Notes: generated by a model not told the origin, from the sequence alone. Positions 1 through 10,632 are shown, numbered from the stretch's first letter. The stretch: 64,000 nt of DNA from Symbiodinium natans (GCA_905221605.1 CAJNDS010002631.1:62001-126000); one strand, 5' to 3'. Program-made: numbers and translations.

Positions 1-44
1 CTTCTGCAACAACCAGCTCTGCTCTGCTCCTCTGCTCCGTCCCC

Positions 45-138
45 CTGGTTCTTAGTAGGGAATGAGGGAATGAGGGCCCTATAGAATCCCTAAACCCTAA
101 ACCCTAAACCCTAAACCCATCTCCCTACTAAGAACCAG
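45..138. mobile_element. Small inverted-repeat element with CCCTAAA units inside (family G)
   Basis: A 17-base perfect inverted repeat (CTGGTTCTTAGTAGGGA at 45-61 and its complement at 122-138) encloses about 60 bases that include four CCCTAAA-type units at 92-118. The left arm continues like that of the element at 2013-2152. Telomere-type repeats are therefore interior cargo of a MITE-like element here. Confidence 0.6.
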
Positions 139-247
139 CCAGCCGTTGAAGATCTGTGGGAGGCCCCATCGAAGCGGTGCTTGGCGACCTTTGCGTCTCG
201 CTGACGCCGGAGAGCGGGGGGGGTCGACCTTAGAAGTTCCCGAAAAT

Positions 248-363
248 CTACTATTTGCTGAAGAACACCAAAAAATATGAAAGAATAATCCCCTTTTTTC
301 GCCCTTATAAGGAATAATGTTTTTTTCATTTTGGGGGGTGATCTTAAGTTAAGCAAGTAGTAG
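248..363. mobile_element. MITE-like element, family B copy 1
   Basis: The ends CTACTATTTGCTGAAGAAC and GTTAAGCAAGTAGTAG are imperfect inverted repeats around an AT-rich core with GGGGGGT near the right end. The flanking tetramers AAAT and CAAT resemble an eroded 4-base target duplication. Confidence 0.65.
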
Positions 364-765
364 CAATCAATTCGCAAGACTTCAGCAAAGCTTTTGGCGG
401 AGACGGGTAGTTTGACTTGACCCGAGCCCCCAAATCCCGAGTCCCGAATCCTACAACTTGAAAGCCTGACACTCCGACGCCCTTCCAGGCTGGAAAGACT
501 CCATCTTTACCCCCTGTGAATGGGATTGATGGGCAGCCTCAGTTCATACATCCATCTGCAAGGCTTTGTTAAGTTGCAAGATTTCGTGTCTTTGTAGCAC
601 ACAAGACATGGCACCTGACCTTTTTGGCATTTCAGATGATTTTGACATTTTTTCTCCGCTTGCAAAAGTGAGTTTCCGAGAAGGACCTCCGGCTGCGTGC
701 GAGACTGAGCGAAAGACTTGCACTGGACTGCGGCGTGGCCGCTCGGATGTTTCAGAGATCATGTT

Positions 766-843
766 AGGGTTTAGGGTTTAGGGTTTAGGGTTTGGGGTTT
801 GGGGTTTGGGGTTTAGGGTTCAGGGTTTAGGGTTTGGGGTTTA
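766..843 (+). repeat. TTTAGGG array grading into TTTGGGG
   Basis: About eleven units; the middle ones are TTTGGGG. A G-run follows at 861-877. Confidence 0.9.
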
Positions 844-1379
844 TGGTTGGGTTTTTCAGTTGGGGGGGGGGGGGGGCCCTCGTTCAGGAAGTAACATTGG
901 CATTGGAGATTTGTGAGAGTACGTATGATTTGGAACTTGGCAGCGTTGCCGTCTACTTTAAGCATGCCGCAGGCAATTCCGCTGGCCCATCGCATTTCTA
1001 GGCTACGTGGGTTCTAGGCGTTCTAGGTCTTAGGAGCATGGCTGACCTTTTCGTGCAGGGATGTCGTGGGGAAATTGAAGAAACAAGTTCGGCGCGTTGC
1101 GGTGGTTTAGGTTCAGGGTGGTTCGAAGAGAGGCTGTGCCTGTGACATTCTTGGAGGCAGAAATCCTGCCCCAGTGTTGTTTACAAGGCCAGCTTTTGAG
1201 GAAGGGAAGAGATTGCGGGATTCTGGACGGATTGGAGTCGTCTGATTCCACTCCGTTACTTTCCCAGTCTGCGGTTTTGCTATTCCATTCAGAGACGCCC
1301 TACTACATGGCTATGCGTCCTCAGGTTCTGAACTGGTCATCCCCAAGTAATGTTCTGTTCAATCGCATAGAACTGGACG

Positions 1380-1407
<28 letters not shown>
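1380..1407. repeat. Poly-C tract (about 28)
   Basis: A homopolymer followed by TCCCGAACCCTGA. The length is unreliable in any assembly. Confidence 0.9.
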
Positions 1408-1410
<3 letters not shown>

Positions 1411-2012
1411 CGAACCCTGACCCGTTCACGCTCACGGATGAGGGAAACACTAAAACCTCAACCCTAAACCTTGAACCCTAAGCCGGACACCCGAAACGTC
1501 CTTTGCCATGATCCCCTGAACTTTAAGCCCACCACCACGAATTTTGGGGGAGAGTGGAAGCCCCTCAACCCTAAACTCTAAGCCCGCCATGAACCACGGG
1601 GAAAATGAAGCCCAAAACTAAACCCTACACCCAGCGCGAACCACAGACCATGAACCACAGGGGGAAGGGGGAACTCCCAAAACCCAAAACCCACCATGAA
1701 CCAGTGGATGCTGGCGCACATCGACTCCAGATTCAAGAAGATACCCAGACTCTTTGCGTGACCTTTCTCTGGAGAGGACTCCTCTGTCCCGAGCGCGGGC
1801 CACATGTCGCACCCTGGCACCGCAGGTTCGGTGGGGTTGGTGCCGTTCGACTGATGAAAGTCGTGTATTCTGGAGATTCTGGAGCGTTAGCATCTCTCGT
1901 TATGAGAGATTTCAGGTTCAGACGTTGAGGCTCTGGATGTGTAAAGTTTCGTGACATCTTGAGCCTGAAAGCCTTGAAAGCCCAACGCCCGACACCTCCA
2001 CTTGCTCAGTAC

Positions 2013-2152
2013 TTACTGTCGGTTAGTAGGGAATGGGGGAATTAGGGCTCTATATAGATATATATATATATATATATACATATTTTTTGTTTTACCCTTT
2101 AAGGGAATATATAGGGTACCTCAGTCCCCCATTCCCCGCGAACCAACAGTAA
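2013..2152. mobile_element. MITE-like element, family G
   Basis: The left end TTACTGTCGGTTAGTAGGGA and the complement of the right end (TTACTGTTGGTTCGCGGGGA) match over roughly 27 bases. The interior contains a (TA)n run at 2058-2083. No coding capacity is seen. Confidence 0.65.
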
Positions 2153-3405
2153 GAGTATGAAGCCCCAAGGCTGTACGTGCAAGGCGCTTCCGTCCTTCAA
2201 GACCCGATGTGTCCAAGCTGCACAGAGGGTATCGGGTTTTGCACATTGGCATCCAGCATCACGCTCATGAGCTCCTTCACGCCATGATCTTAAGAGAGCT
2301 GTGTGTTACATCGACCCAGGTACCGGTTATTGGGGCCCCGCGGCCCTCACCACCCACCCGACCCACACGGCCCACCCCCACGGGCCGTGCTGGAGCTCAG
2401 CGCCTCGACGATCCCGAGGCTCATTCATCAGGCGGGGGGGGGCGTAGCTCGGGGGCGTAGCTCGAGGGCGAGGACCATTTTCAGGGTTTTAGGGCTGGGT
2501 TATTGGCAGTCTTAATGGTCACGCTGTTTCGAAGAGGATACCTGAAAGACAGTTTGCAAGCTTGAAAGGTCCAAGGGACCGCAGCACGAGTTTGGGTTTC
2601 TGATGTCATTGGAGAATTGGCGGATCTTGCGAAAGCTAAAAATCCAATGCAGCTCGGACGCCTCGAAAGCCCGAAGCCAGGTGTGGCTTGGGTCCGGTGC
2701 ACCCGACCTCCTGATCAGTACCTGGCAGGCCACTCTTCGGGGCTCCAGGCTTCACACGTTCATTGGCACAGATGCTGCTGTATTTTGTGGATTGCAGGGA
2801 GTGCGCCCTCTAAGACTCTAAGATGCTCCCGCATGTCTCATCGGACTTAGAAGGAGGGCTCCGGCGGATGTGTTTTTTGTTTTTGCGCAGGCTTGGGGTC
2901 TCAAGGTGCTTGCACGACCTTGCAGGTCTTGGGATATCTGGTCGCAACCTTCTGAACCCGCCAGAACCCGAGGCCCCAAACAGCAAACCCAAAGACCTTC
3001 GGACCTTCAGTCCCTCCCTACACACCAAACTCTGGACGAACCATCGCAAAGTCTGCCTGACCCTGAACGCACAACACTCGACAACCTACATCTTCAATTC
3101 CCAGGCCCGACACCCCACACTCTTGATCTGCAAAGCTTCAGCCCTCAATGCTGAACTCGGCGAAGCCCTCAGACTCTGCAAGGCCTACACCCTCTTCGCG
3201 CCAGAAAGCTGGGTGCACCGCCTCTGGCAAAGCAAGGAAGAGGTCCACTCCCCAGCGATTCGCAAACGCTTGCTGGTGCTCGTGCTTCATAGTCAAGTGC
3301 ACGATGTAGTTCTTGTCATCATGATTACTGTCATCACGGCGGTGTGAAGATCTACGACCAAACATGACAACTATGCGGACGAAGACTTGTTTGAAGTCCA
3401 AGAAA

Positions 3406-3461
3406 CAGAGAGAGAGAGAGAGAGACACAGAGAGAGACAGAGAGAGAGAGAGAGGGAGACA
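3406..3461 (+). repeat. (GA)n microsatellite with CA interruptions
   Basis: AGAGAGAGAGAGAGACACAG-type purine tract. Confidence 0.9.
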
Positions 3462-3710
3462 ACCTTCCATTTCGACCCTTGTCTTTTGCCTACAAGGGTT
3501 CTTTATGCTTTGAGATTTCGGCAGCTTTCTCAATCCGCCGACGCCTCAATAAAGCATGTCGGCTTAATTTCCTTGCCGAGCGTCTTGTTTTCAGCTCTGG
3601 GCCGAAAGGCCTCAACTTCCAAGCTACGGGTAGCAGGATTTTTAGGCTCGGGGTCTTCAGCGTTGCCCGGGGATCCCTGACAAAGCCACAAGGAAGCTTG
3701 GATCACGGAA

Positions 3711-3879
3711 CCCAAAGAGCTTCTTGCCCCTTAACTGAGGAATATTCCTTAAATCATAATAAGGATCCCTTTTATCATTTAAGCTATATTCCTTAATTTA
3801 GGAATATTCCTTCAATCATAATCAGCCTCCCTTCATATTTTAAGCTATATTCTAATTTAGGGGTATTGGGCTCTCTGGG
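3711..3879. mobile_element. MITE-like element, family A copy 1
   Basis: The ends CCCAAAGAGC...CCCCTTAA and TTTAGGGGTATTGGGCTCTC are inverted repeats. The AT-rich interior repeats GGAATATTCCTTAAATCATA-type segments twice, so this copy is longer than the others. It ends 12 bases before the exon candidate at 3891. Confidence 0.7.
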
Positions 3880-3890
3880 AAGTTGTGCAG

Positions 3891-3998
3891 GTCGTGCAGG
3901 CTTTGGCAGAGGTCGAGGACGACCTGCTGAGAGACTGGCGCCGCCTCTACGATCAGGAGCTGCGATGTAGAGGGCGCACGAGGAAGCCATGCTATGGG
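3891..3998 (+). CDS. 36-codon exon candidate ending at a TTTAGGG array
   Basis: The segment between AGTTGTGCAG| and TATGGG|GTTTAGGG is exactly 36 codons. It reads VVQALAEVEDDLLRDWRRLY, then a basic tail ending RKPCYG, and the first part would form a charged amphipathic helix. The left border is 12 bases from the right end of the family A element at 3711-3879, and the right border is the first GT of a fifteen-unit TTTAGGG array. The exact codon multiple, borders and composition support an exon. The function is unknown, and alternative AGs at 3900 and 3909 could be used. Confidence 0.4.
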
Positions 3999-4105
3999 GT
4001 TTAGGGTTTAGGGTTTAGGGTTTAGGGTTTAGGGTTTAGGGTTTAGGGTTTAGGGTTTAGGGTTTAGGGTTTAGGGTTTAGGGTTTAGGGTTTAGGGTTT
4101 AGGGC
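3999..4105 (+). repeat. TTTAGGG array, about 15 units
   Basis: The run is perfect. It starts at the GT that would be the donor of the exon candidate ending at 3998. Confidence 0.95.
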
Positions 4106-4621
4106 TTGGAGGTTCAGGGCTGAGAGTGCAGAAAGCCCGTTGGGGTTTAGTTGGTGTCCGAACGTAAGCTGGCATTGGTGTCTAGGGGGTCCGCAGTGCA
4201 TTTCCGGGGATGCTCGTACGAGCCCTTGATCAGAGTTCACCTTCGGAAGCCCCTTGAAGAGCCTGGAGACATCGGGGCAGGTTCTGAAATTCTGCCATCA
4301 CAGCAGAGGTCTTTCACGGGACTGGATTTCTGAATGGTGGATCCCAAAATTCTGGATCCGAAATCATGGTCAAGGACCCTTTCGAAGCACTTTTGGCCGG
4401 AGGCCATGCCCCACCCCAAATAAATCTTTGTTCTGCAGGAAGCGACCCTCGCCGGCAGTTCAGACCTCATCCGTTGGGCGCTACTCTATGCCACCCGGTT
4501 CTCAAGGCTTTGGACATTAAGGCCTCGGTGGCTTCGGGTTCGGCTTTGGCTTAGGGTTTGGGGAGCCCTAAACCCTAAACCCCTTAACCTGTGGGTGATA
4601 GTCTGTGTTTGTCTGCAGGGG

Positions 4622-4622
4622 T

Positions 4623-4652
<30 letters not shown>
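4622..4652 (+). repeat. Poly-G tract (about 31)
   Basis: It lies between degenerate CCCTAAA/TTTAGGG pieces and the family A element at 4669. Confidence 0.9.
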
Positions 4653-4653
<1 letters not shown>

Positions 4654-4668
4654 GCAGAGTCGAATGTT

Positions 4669-4785
4669 CCCAAAGAGCCCAATACCCCCTCATTAAGGAC
4701 TATTCCGTAAAAATCATAATAAGGATCCCTTTATAATTTATGCTATATGCCTTAATTAAGGGGTATTGGCATTGGGCTCTCTGGG
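4669..4785. mobile_element. MITE-like element, family A copy 2
   Basis: CCCAAAGAGCCCAATACCCC on the left and GGGGTATTGG...GGGCTCTCTGGG on the right form the terminal inverted repeat, with a small duplication (ATTGGC) near the right end. The interior AAATCATAATAAGGATCCCT is shared with copies 1 and 3. Confidence 0.75.
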
Positions 4786-4914
4786 TTTATGAGCTATGGT
4801 GAGGCATTTGGCGGAGTCTACATCGATGCAGATGCCCTCTGGCTGCCCGGACGCAGTGCCGTCATTGCTATGTCCCAAAAATGTTAATGCGCGGTTGCGT
4901 GCTTGCGTTCGTGG

Positions 4915-4987
4915 GTGGGTGGTGTTGGTGTGTGTGGGCGTTGGTGTTGGTGTTGCTGGTGGTCGTGGTGGTTGTGACGGTGGTCGT

Positions 4988-5043
<56 letters not shown>

Positions 5044-5074
5044 GGTGGGTGGGTGGGTGGGTGGGTGGGGGGGG
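4915..5074 (+). repeat. GT-rich block: GTTGGT, (GT)n, (GGGT)n
   Basis: Irregular GGTGTTGGTG at 4915-4985, (GT)n at 4990-5033 and (GGGT)n at 5034-5070. The long Thr/His or Val/Gly frames through it are repeat artefacts. Confidence 0.9.
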
Positions 5075-5099
5075 TGACAAAAGTCGCGGCACATTTGGT

Positions 5100-5790
5100 T
5101 TAGAGCACGACCAGTCAAATGAAGAAGTGGAGTGGTGCATGCCTGTTGGAGTGGTGAACCGAAAACACTGTGCCTCGACGTACCTGCAAGTGATGCTGGA
5201 CGCAAAATCATCAAGCATTTTCCCTGTATGGTGGTGCATCCTTACTGTTGGTTCCAAAACAGATTGAGCATTCCATCCGCGTTTCGGAACATGAGCTGCA
5301 TTGCAAAGTGGAGTGTTTCCAGATCTCACATCATGAAGCATTGAGCAGTGTAAACCAGAGAGCGGTGTAGCAATGATAAGCACATTGTTTGCCTTGAGTA
5401 AGCAAGAGAGATCACAAAGCAACTATACTTACACAATATGCCCTTCACACATCTCTTACATCAGCCTTCTTCTCATCGCCATGAACCTCTGTGCTACATG
5501 CCGTGATCGAGCAAATTTGTCGGCATCACAACCAAACAATGAGATTAAGTGTGGGTGCCTTCGTGCATACTTACGCATGCGTGCGCATGCGCGTGGCTTC
5601 GATAGGTTTTCTGCCTCGCTGATCAATCCTATCATTGTTTAGGCATTCTGCACATTCCCAACAGAAAAGGGATGCCCGCGGTTTACTTTTTGCCTCCTAA
5701 TCTGCACGCGACAGAATCACAGCGAACAAAGAAGCTAGGGACATGCCAATGTTGAACGCGTGGCTATAGACTCCCCAAAAGTGGCTTAGC
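5100..5790. other. No supported gene
   Basis: An 89-codon ATG frame at 5373-5642 (MISTLFALSKQERSQSNYTY...) is the best candidate but is not convincing. An alternating CGCATGCGTGCGCATGCGCG run lies at about 5573-5592. Confidence 0.5.
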
Positions 5791-5810
5791 TTGGCCTAGT
5801 AGTAGAGTAG

Positions 5811-5886
5811 GTAACCTTTAACCTTTTTTGGGGTAGTATAATCCCCTTATAATCCCAAAGGTTAGCCTTTAATTCCCCCAGGTTAC
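5811..5886. mobile_element. Small palindromic element (family E)
   Basis: GTAACCTTTAACCTTTTTTG on the left pairs imperfectly with CAAAGGTTAGCCTTTAATTC...AGGTTAC on the right. The interior GTATAATCCCC/TATAATCCC is AT-rich. It is a single copy in this window. Confidence 0.45.
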
Positions 5887-5999
5887 GGGACAACCAAGTT
5901 GGGCCCTACAACAGACTTCAACTCGTGCCAACCCAAGTCTCGATTGCAACCAGATCCCTCTTGTGACGCTTGAATCTTGGAAGCCTCGAGCAGCGCAAC

Positions 6000-6076
6000 A
6001 AACCCTAGATCCCTAAACCCCTAACCCCCGAAACCCCTGAGCCCCTAAACCCCTAAACCCTAAACCCTAAGCCCTG
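6000..6076 (-). repeat. Degenerate CCCTAAA array
   Basis: CCCTAAA, CCCCTAA and CCCCTGAG units are mixed. On the minus strand a strong acceptor (CTCTCTTTCATTTCAG) abuts the array. Confidence 0.85.
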
Positions 6077-7378
6077 AAATGAAAGAGAGGTTGGGACTTC
6101 CCAGCACGCTCGAGCGCGCCGGGCCAAGAACTGACAAACTGAGGGTTGGAGGCTTTAACGGGCTGTAACGTTTTGATTCGGAGGCTGCGGGGAGAGGTAA
6201 AGGGTACGGAGCTTTGGGTTGAGGGGCTCAGGGCTTGGCACCTGGAAACTTGATGTGAGCCACCCAAGCCTATAGTAAAGTCACGGTGAGAAGACCTGAC
6301 AGCAGGGAACAAACAGCGCGCAGCATGAGTTCCCATGGCTCTGACGCACCAAGTTCGACATGTTTTGCGTGGCTGCAATCGATGATTCCTGGTCGACTGA
6401 AACCCATCTCAACTGAATGTCAGGCCATTTGGGCAACGCCAGCTTTGTGGCTGCATGGGAGAACAAGAGGCCCGAGTCCGCAGCAAGTGTCGAGCGCAGC
6501 ATTTTGAGACCCCAGAACAATCCCAGACCCCAGGCTTTGAGCCTGAAGACTCCCCTGATCTACCATGCACCCGGGTGCGGACATGTTTTCGAACCTCCCG
6601 TGTTCCCAGAACCCATGCTGTCCGAAGGTTTAGTGGACAAAGTTGAACATCCAAATTCACGGTGGGCTTGATTTCTTTCACGAAGTACATTTGACTTTAG
6701 GTAGGCAGATGCTAGTAGCCTTGAGGACATTACACCTCGGGTGCTTAGGCACAGGTCACCGCAGGTCATCGTGCCGGAAGGTTTCGGTATGTGAAACCGG
6801 GTTTATATTACTGTTATTCGTGAGTGTATATAAGGTTCCTTTTTAATATTGGTGAGCGGTACATATTGGGTGTCCTTTCGGAGGTACAAGGAATATACAC
6901 CGGACCTCACGTCACGACGCAACTTCACAAGACCATGGCCAATGCAGAGAAAACAATCGGAAACCGAAACAGCCTTGAAGGTCTCCCTTCGTGGCCCCAT
7001 GCCTGCACGTCATTCCATCTGTTTTGGGCTCCAAACAGAGAGCCTTTAGGAAGTGTTCGGGGTCCCTTCGTTAAAGTGTGACGTGAAGGGGGTGGTTTCC
7101 CTTGTCAAACTGAGATCTCACACCAAGGTGTTGTTTGGGGGTGCTGTGGTACAGCAGGCGCCATGGGTGTACAGACAACAAGGTAATTAGCTACAGTTGA
7201 CCAACAGTGCAAGTGAGGCTCGACTCCAGTTCGTGCAGCTGTAGAACCCAAAACGCTAAGCCCCTAACTCTTATACTCCGTAGAAATGGAAGGCCAAGAA
7301 TGTGGTGTGGGCTCATTCGGCATAAGCCTTCCAAAGGAAGGGATGAGAATCGTGTTTCCGGGTCCAAGCTTGCATTGC

Positions 7379-7442
7379 CCTAAACCCTAAACCCTAAACC
7401 CTAAACCCTAAACCCTAAACCCTAAACCCTAAACCCTAAACC
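7379..7442 (-). repeat. CCCTAAA array, about 9 units
   Basis: A near-perfect run. The next array begins about 114 bases downstream in the same orientation. Confidence 0.95.
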
Positions 7443-7555
7443 ATGGTGAAGCTGCAAGGTGCCTGCTGTTTTGGGTGTTGTGGGTCTACGCTTGGGCTTC
7501 AGGCCCTTCAGGCTTCCGAAACCACAAGCCCTAAGCCGCTTAAGCCGCCAATCTC

Positions 7556-7611
7556 CCTAAACCCTAAACCCTAAACCCTAAACCCTAAACCCTAAACCCT
7601 AAACCCTAAAC
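7556..7611 (-). repeat. CCCTAAA array, about 8 units
   Basis: A perfect run. On the minus strand it begins GTTTAGGG at the end of the exon candidate 7612-7687. Confidence 0.95.
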
Positions 7612-7687
7612 CGGGCTAGGGATTCCCTTGTCCCGATGGTCTGAAGCACGTTTGCTCCCAAGGCCTCATGGTGCCAAAGCAGTTCTC
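7612..7687 (-). CDS. Minus-strand exon candidate ending at GTTTAGGG
   Basis: Read on the minus strand, an acceptor (TTTTAAGTCGAG) and donor (TAGCCCG|GTTTAGGG) enclose the frame GELLWHHEALGANVLQTIGT then RESLA. The array at 7556-7611 is CCCTAAA on the + strand, so it is TTTAGGG in the sense of this exon, the same exon-array geometry seen on the + strand. The frame stays open upstream to about 7853. No family was recognised, and the orientation is opposite to most other candidates. Confidence 0.3.
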
Positions 7688-8255
7688 CTCGACTTAAAAA
7701 TCCTAACGCTGCGCGACCCGCCTCGGGCTGGGGCCGCGGGGTGAGGCAAGGGCCCTCCCTAGAAAGCTCTCTGGGAGACAGCGGGTAGGAAGTCCAGGCA
7801 AATGGGGAGGGGGATTGGGGGTCCAAAAACACCCTCCTCCTAGTCACTGACATCTTGTCTCCTCAAACCCCCAAAGTCAGAAGGCAGCGCCTTTGCCTCA
7901 AAACTCCCAGACGGAACCTTTTTGCTCCTTAATTTCCTGTCAAGCCCTGACCCAATGTCGAACCTTTGCACGAAACACCTCCAAAGCCAGTCTTAACAAA
8001 GGCTACTGGAGTCTTGGCAAGTTCGCGACATGGCTACGTAGCTGGTCACTCAGAATGGCTTGAGTGTGCATGTATGGCCAGCAGCATGCAGTCAGGCAAG
8101 GTTTGGGGGCTCAAGGAAGTCTAAGAGACTGAAGATGGCAGAGGGTCGGTGTTGGATGCGATTTTTCGATGGAAGTTCACGACGTCTTTGACAGGAGTGG
8201 TTGCAGCCGCGAGTACAGCTAAACTGAACCACTTTCACGGAGATGCAAACCCTCG

Positions 8256-8327
8256 GCACCATCAAGACATGTCCCACAAACCCAGGAGGTCGGCACCATC
8301 AAGACATGTCCCCAAACCCAGGAGGCT
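8256..8327 (+). repeat. Tandem duplication of about 36 bases
   Basis: GGCACCATCAAGACATGTCC ... CCCAGGAGG occurs twice in a row with one small indel. Confidence 0.8.
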
Positions 8328-8558
8328 TCAAGCAATCCGCAGCAAGCCTACCTCTGATCAGGCTCGACAAGTCTTAGAAATGCAGGTTCAAAGATGCCAG
8401 CGCCTCGCCTGCAAGAGGGAAAGTTTCGGGTGCAACGCCAATCCCTTTCAACTGAGTACAGTTTGTTTCAAGCAATCCAAGCAATAACCTCTGAGGGACT
8501 GAGTATTGGGAGGGCTCAACTGGTTAGTAAGTGGAAGTAGGACTGATTTTATTGCTGC

Positions 8559-8879
8559 ATGTTGTTCCTTGCTGCAACAACGACTGCCAGCGCGCATCTG
8601 CGGATGCGCAGCATTCCAATCTCAGATGTGCAGTTCCCTGTGCCTCCTGATGCCGCACGGGCCAAAGAAAAAAGAAAAAAAACAAAACGATTGCAGTCAA
8701 GCAGACTACATGAATGCAGCGTGGGACGAGAGACCGTCAAAAAGGAAGTGGTGTTTGTTCTCCGTGCTACAAGCAGGATCGCCAGACGCATGCCCTTGTC
8801 CAGAGGCGAGATGGATGCGCTTACGAAGCACAGGGGGGTCCTACCACAACAGATCCCAAAATACTATGACTATGATTAA
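8559..8879 (+). CDS. Lysine-rich open frame, possible terminal exon
   Basis: The 106-codon frame opens at TTG, not ATG. Its better part begins PVPPDAARAKEKRKKTKRLQ, followed by RETVKKEVVFVLRATSRIAR, and ends IPKYYDYD before TAA. The basic cluster could be a nucleic-acid-binding or nuclear-targeting stretch. There is no clear acceptor evidence and no homologue was recognised. A second, less protein-like frame overlaps it at 8506-8895. Confidence 0.25.
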   Translation: MLFLAATTTASAHLRMRSIPISDVQFPVPPDAARAKEKRKKTKRLQSSRLHECSVGRETVKKEVVFVLRATSRIARRMPLSRGEMDALTKHRGVLPQQIPKYYDYD

Positions 8880-8928
8880 AGATTCCTCCTCATGAATACC
8901 ACGAAACATTGACCAAGGAAAACATCAC

Positions 8929-9441
8929 TTGTGGAGTACAACAATTCCCGTGACAGCCGTGGACTGCAGGCCTGTGTATCACAATCTGACGGCTGCCCTT
9001 GAGAAGGACAAAGGAATGGCCATGAAGATGCAAGTACAATCTCAACTTACGCCGGAGGGCTACAAATCAAATGCTTGTGGATTGGTGAGGAGCATCATGA
9101 ACTTGTTCCGTAAGGCGATGTCCGAAGGTTTATTTGTTCAAAACTTTCCATGCACATGCGGCAGTATCTCAGAGGCTCAAACCAGTAAACCCCCTACACC
9201 CTCAGATCCGTCCTCGCTAGACTCGAAGCCACAAGGTTGGAAAACTGATATCTTGCGAGCAGTAGCCGCAGATAAGGCACTGCCGCCTGGATTTGGGCCG
9301 CAGCCCCTGGGATGTGTTTGCCAGCGGTGCGTTGACGAGCTGCCGGCATGTTCTATATCCCCCATGGGATTTTTTTGGTTATATAAAACCCAAGAGGACA
9401 TTGAACATATGACTTTTATTAAGGTTCTAAGGGGAGTATAG
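8929..9441 (+). CDS. 170-codon open frame whose 3' end lies in a family C element
   Basis: The frame opens at TTG. It contains a helix-like stretch (NLTAALEKDKGMAMKMQVQS) and a cysteine-containing tail (CTCGS ... CVCQRCVDELPAC). Host coding-like sequence stops at 9352. The last 29 codons and the TAG stop (9439-9441) come from the inverted-repeat element at 9353-9441. Either the element truncated an older reading frame or it lies in the following intron. The length is close to what chance allows, and no homologue was recognised. Confidence 0.3.
   Translation: MWSTTIPVTAVDCRPVYHNLTAALEKDKGMAMKMQVQSQLTPEGYKSNACGLVRSIMNLFRKAMSEGLFVQNFPCTCGSISEAQTSKPPTPSDPSSLDSKPQGWKTDILRAVAADKALPPGFGPQPLGCVCQRCVDELPACSISPMGFFWLYKTQEDIEHMTFIKVLRGV
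9353..9441. mobile_element. MITE-like element, family C copy 1, TSD TGTT
   Basis: It begins CTATATCCCCCATGGGA and ends GGTTCTAAGGGGAGTATAG. The core TATAAAACCCAAGAGGACAT is shared with two other copies. It is flanked on both sides by TGTT, a perfect 4-base target duplication. It supplies the end of the open frame starting at 8929. Confidence 0.8.
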
Positions 9442-9618
9442 TGTTGTCCTTTGTCCTCGAGGGCTCGCCAGGTTGATGGAATCATTGACGGACTCAGTGG
9501 GATGCAGTCGGAATCTTATACCCTAAACCCTACACCCTGAACCCTGGACCCGAAAAAGCTTGAGAAAAAAAAATGTTGCTGCAGTCCTGTGGCTGTGGGT
9601 GATTTCTTGGCTTCACAG

Positions 9619-9666
9619 CTGGTCTTGAGGCGGAGGGGGTCTGGAGGAGCAGCCTTGAACATGAGG
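9619..9666 (+). CDS. 16-codon exon candidate inside a CCCTAAA/TTTAGGG bracket
   Basis: TTGGCTTCACAG| and AACATGAGG|GTTTAGGG enclose exactly 16 codons reading LVLRRRGSGGAALNMR. A degenerate CCCTAAA run ends at 9549 and TTTAGGG begins at the donor, giving the outward-facing bracket seen at nine other sites. The function is unknown. Confidence 0.3.
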
Positions 9667-10013
9667 GTTTAGGGTTTAAGACCGAAGGTTTCGGTACTTT
9701 CACACAGCACTCGCATGTCGTGCGCACTGTTCATGGGAGTAATCTAAAATGCCGCCCTGTCCGACTCATCCGGATGTATGTCGGAGTCTCGACTACGACT
9801 AATGCTACACTGTTTCCTTTCAACGCCACTGGCGGCTAGGCTCACGCAGTAGACATGCTCCCCCTCGGTGAGACACGCACCTGAAGTCTGGAACCTGTCT
9901 GAAACTATTCCATTCCACAAGCATTCCTCAAAACCATATGAGTAGGCAACTGCTGGTTGCCGGAGACCAGCTCAAGGATGAAGAGGCCTGCAGGGGTGTG
10001 GACTCTTGGGGCA

Positions 10014-10059
<46 letters not shown>
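10014..10059 (+). repeat. Poly-G tract (about 46)
   Basis: The longest homopolymer in the window. It gives rise to spurious poly-Gly and poly-Pro frames. Confidence 0.95.
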
Positions 10060-10060
<1 letters not shown>

Positions 10061-10185
10061 GGAGGCTGGCGGCTTGTTGTTATGGATTTGCGGGTGTTTT
10101 GTGTGAAAGCTTTCATGGCGCACCCGAACATTGGGTCTGTGACATCACATCGGTTCAAACCAACGCCAAGGGAGCCGAGACCGGA

Positions 10186-10232
10186 ACCCTAAACCCTGAA
10201 CCCTGAACCCTAAACCCTATACCCTAAACCTC
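10186..10232 (-). repeat. Degenerate CCCTAAA array
   Basis: CCCTAAA, CCCTGAA and CCCTATA units are mixed. Confidence 0.85.
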
Positions 10233-10505
10233 AGCCAGGTCAAAGTACTGGACCCGGGTATCTTTTATCCAGTTCGCCACAGTTCCGACCCTTGGCAGAA
10301 GCACGGCTTCTATTTGCCAAAGCTCCGAGGCTGCACTAAGCTGCCTGTCTGAACCTAGAGTTCTCCACTCGCGTAGCCAGTAGAGTCGCAGGTAAAGCTG
10401 CCAGATTCAGTGTAAGTTCTCCGTCCTGCATTCAGCAGTGTATCGGTTCGAATCGGTTCCAATCGGTTCACGTTGCACACCCCCCTGCGTCCGATCTTGC
10501 CAAAT

Positions 10506-10605
10506 GGGTGGTTCTCAAAATTATGATCCTTTTTGGATCCCTATTATAATACGGCGCCTAATATTTAGGGTACCCCAAAAGGGATCATCATTTTGACAGC
10601 CACCC
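10506..10605. mobile_element. MITE-like element, family F, TSD AAAT
   Basis: GGGTGGTTCTCAAAATTATG and its counterpart ending CATCATTTTGACAGCCACCC form terminal inverted repeats of about 25 bases. AAAT is duplicated on both sides (10502-10505 and 10606-10609). It ends 28 bases before the exon candidate at 10633. Confidence 0.75.
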
Positions 10606-10632
10606 AAATGTCAAGTATGTTTCTGGGGGCAG

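Noticed and set aside
2823-3347. 174-codon + ORF
   Set aside because: No recognisable pattern; it overlaps other frames and is within chance length.
3138-3533. Minus ORF with LSLSLSVSLSLSL
   Set aside because: It is a translation of the (GA)n microsatellite.
4868-5422. 184- and 152-codon minus-strand ORFs rich in Thr/His/Pro
   Set aside because: They are translations of the GT/GGGT microsatellite.
8090-8120. Second spliced-leader relict (GGGGGCTCAAG)
   Set aside because: Only the last eight or so bases match.
9905-10206. Poly-Pro and poly-Gly ORFs
   Set aside because: They are created by the 46-base poly-G tract.
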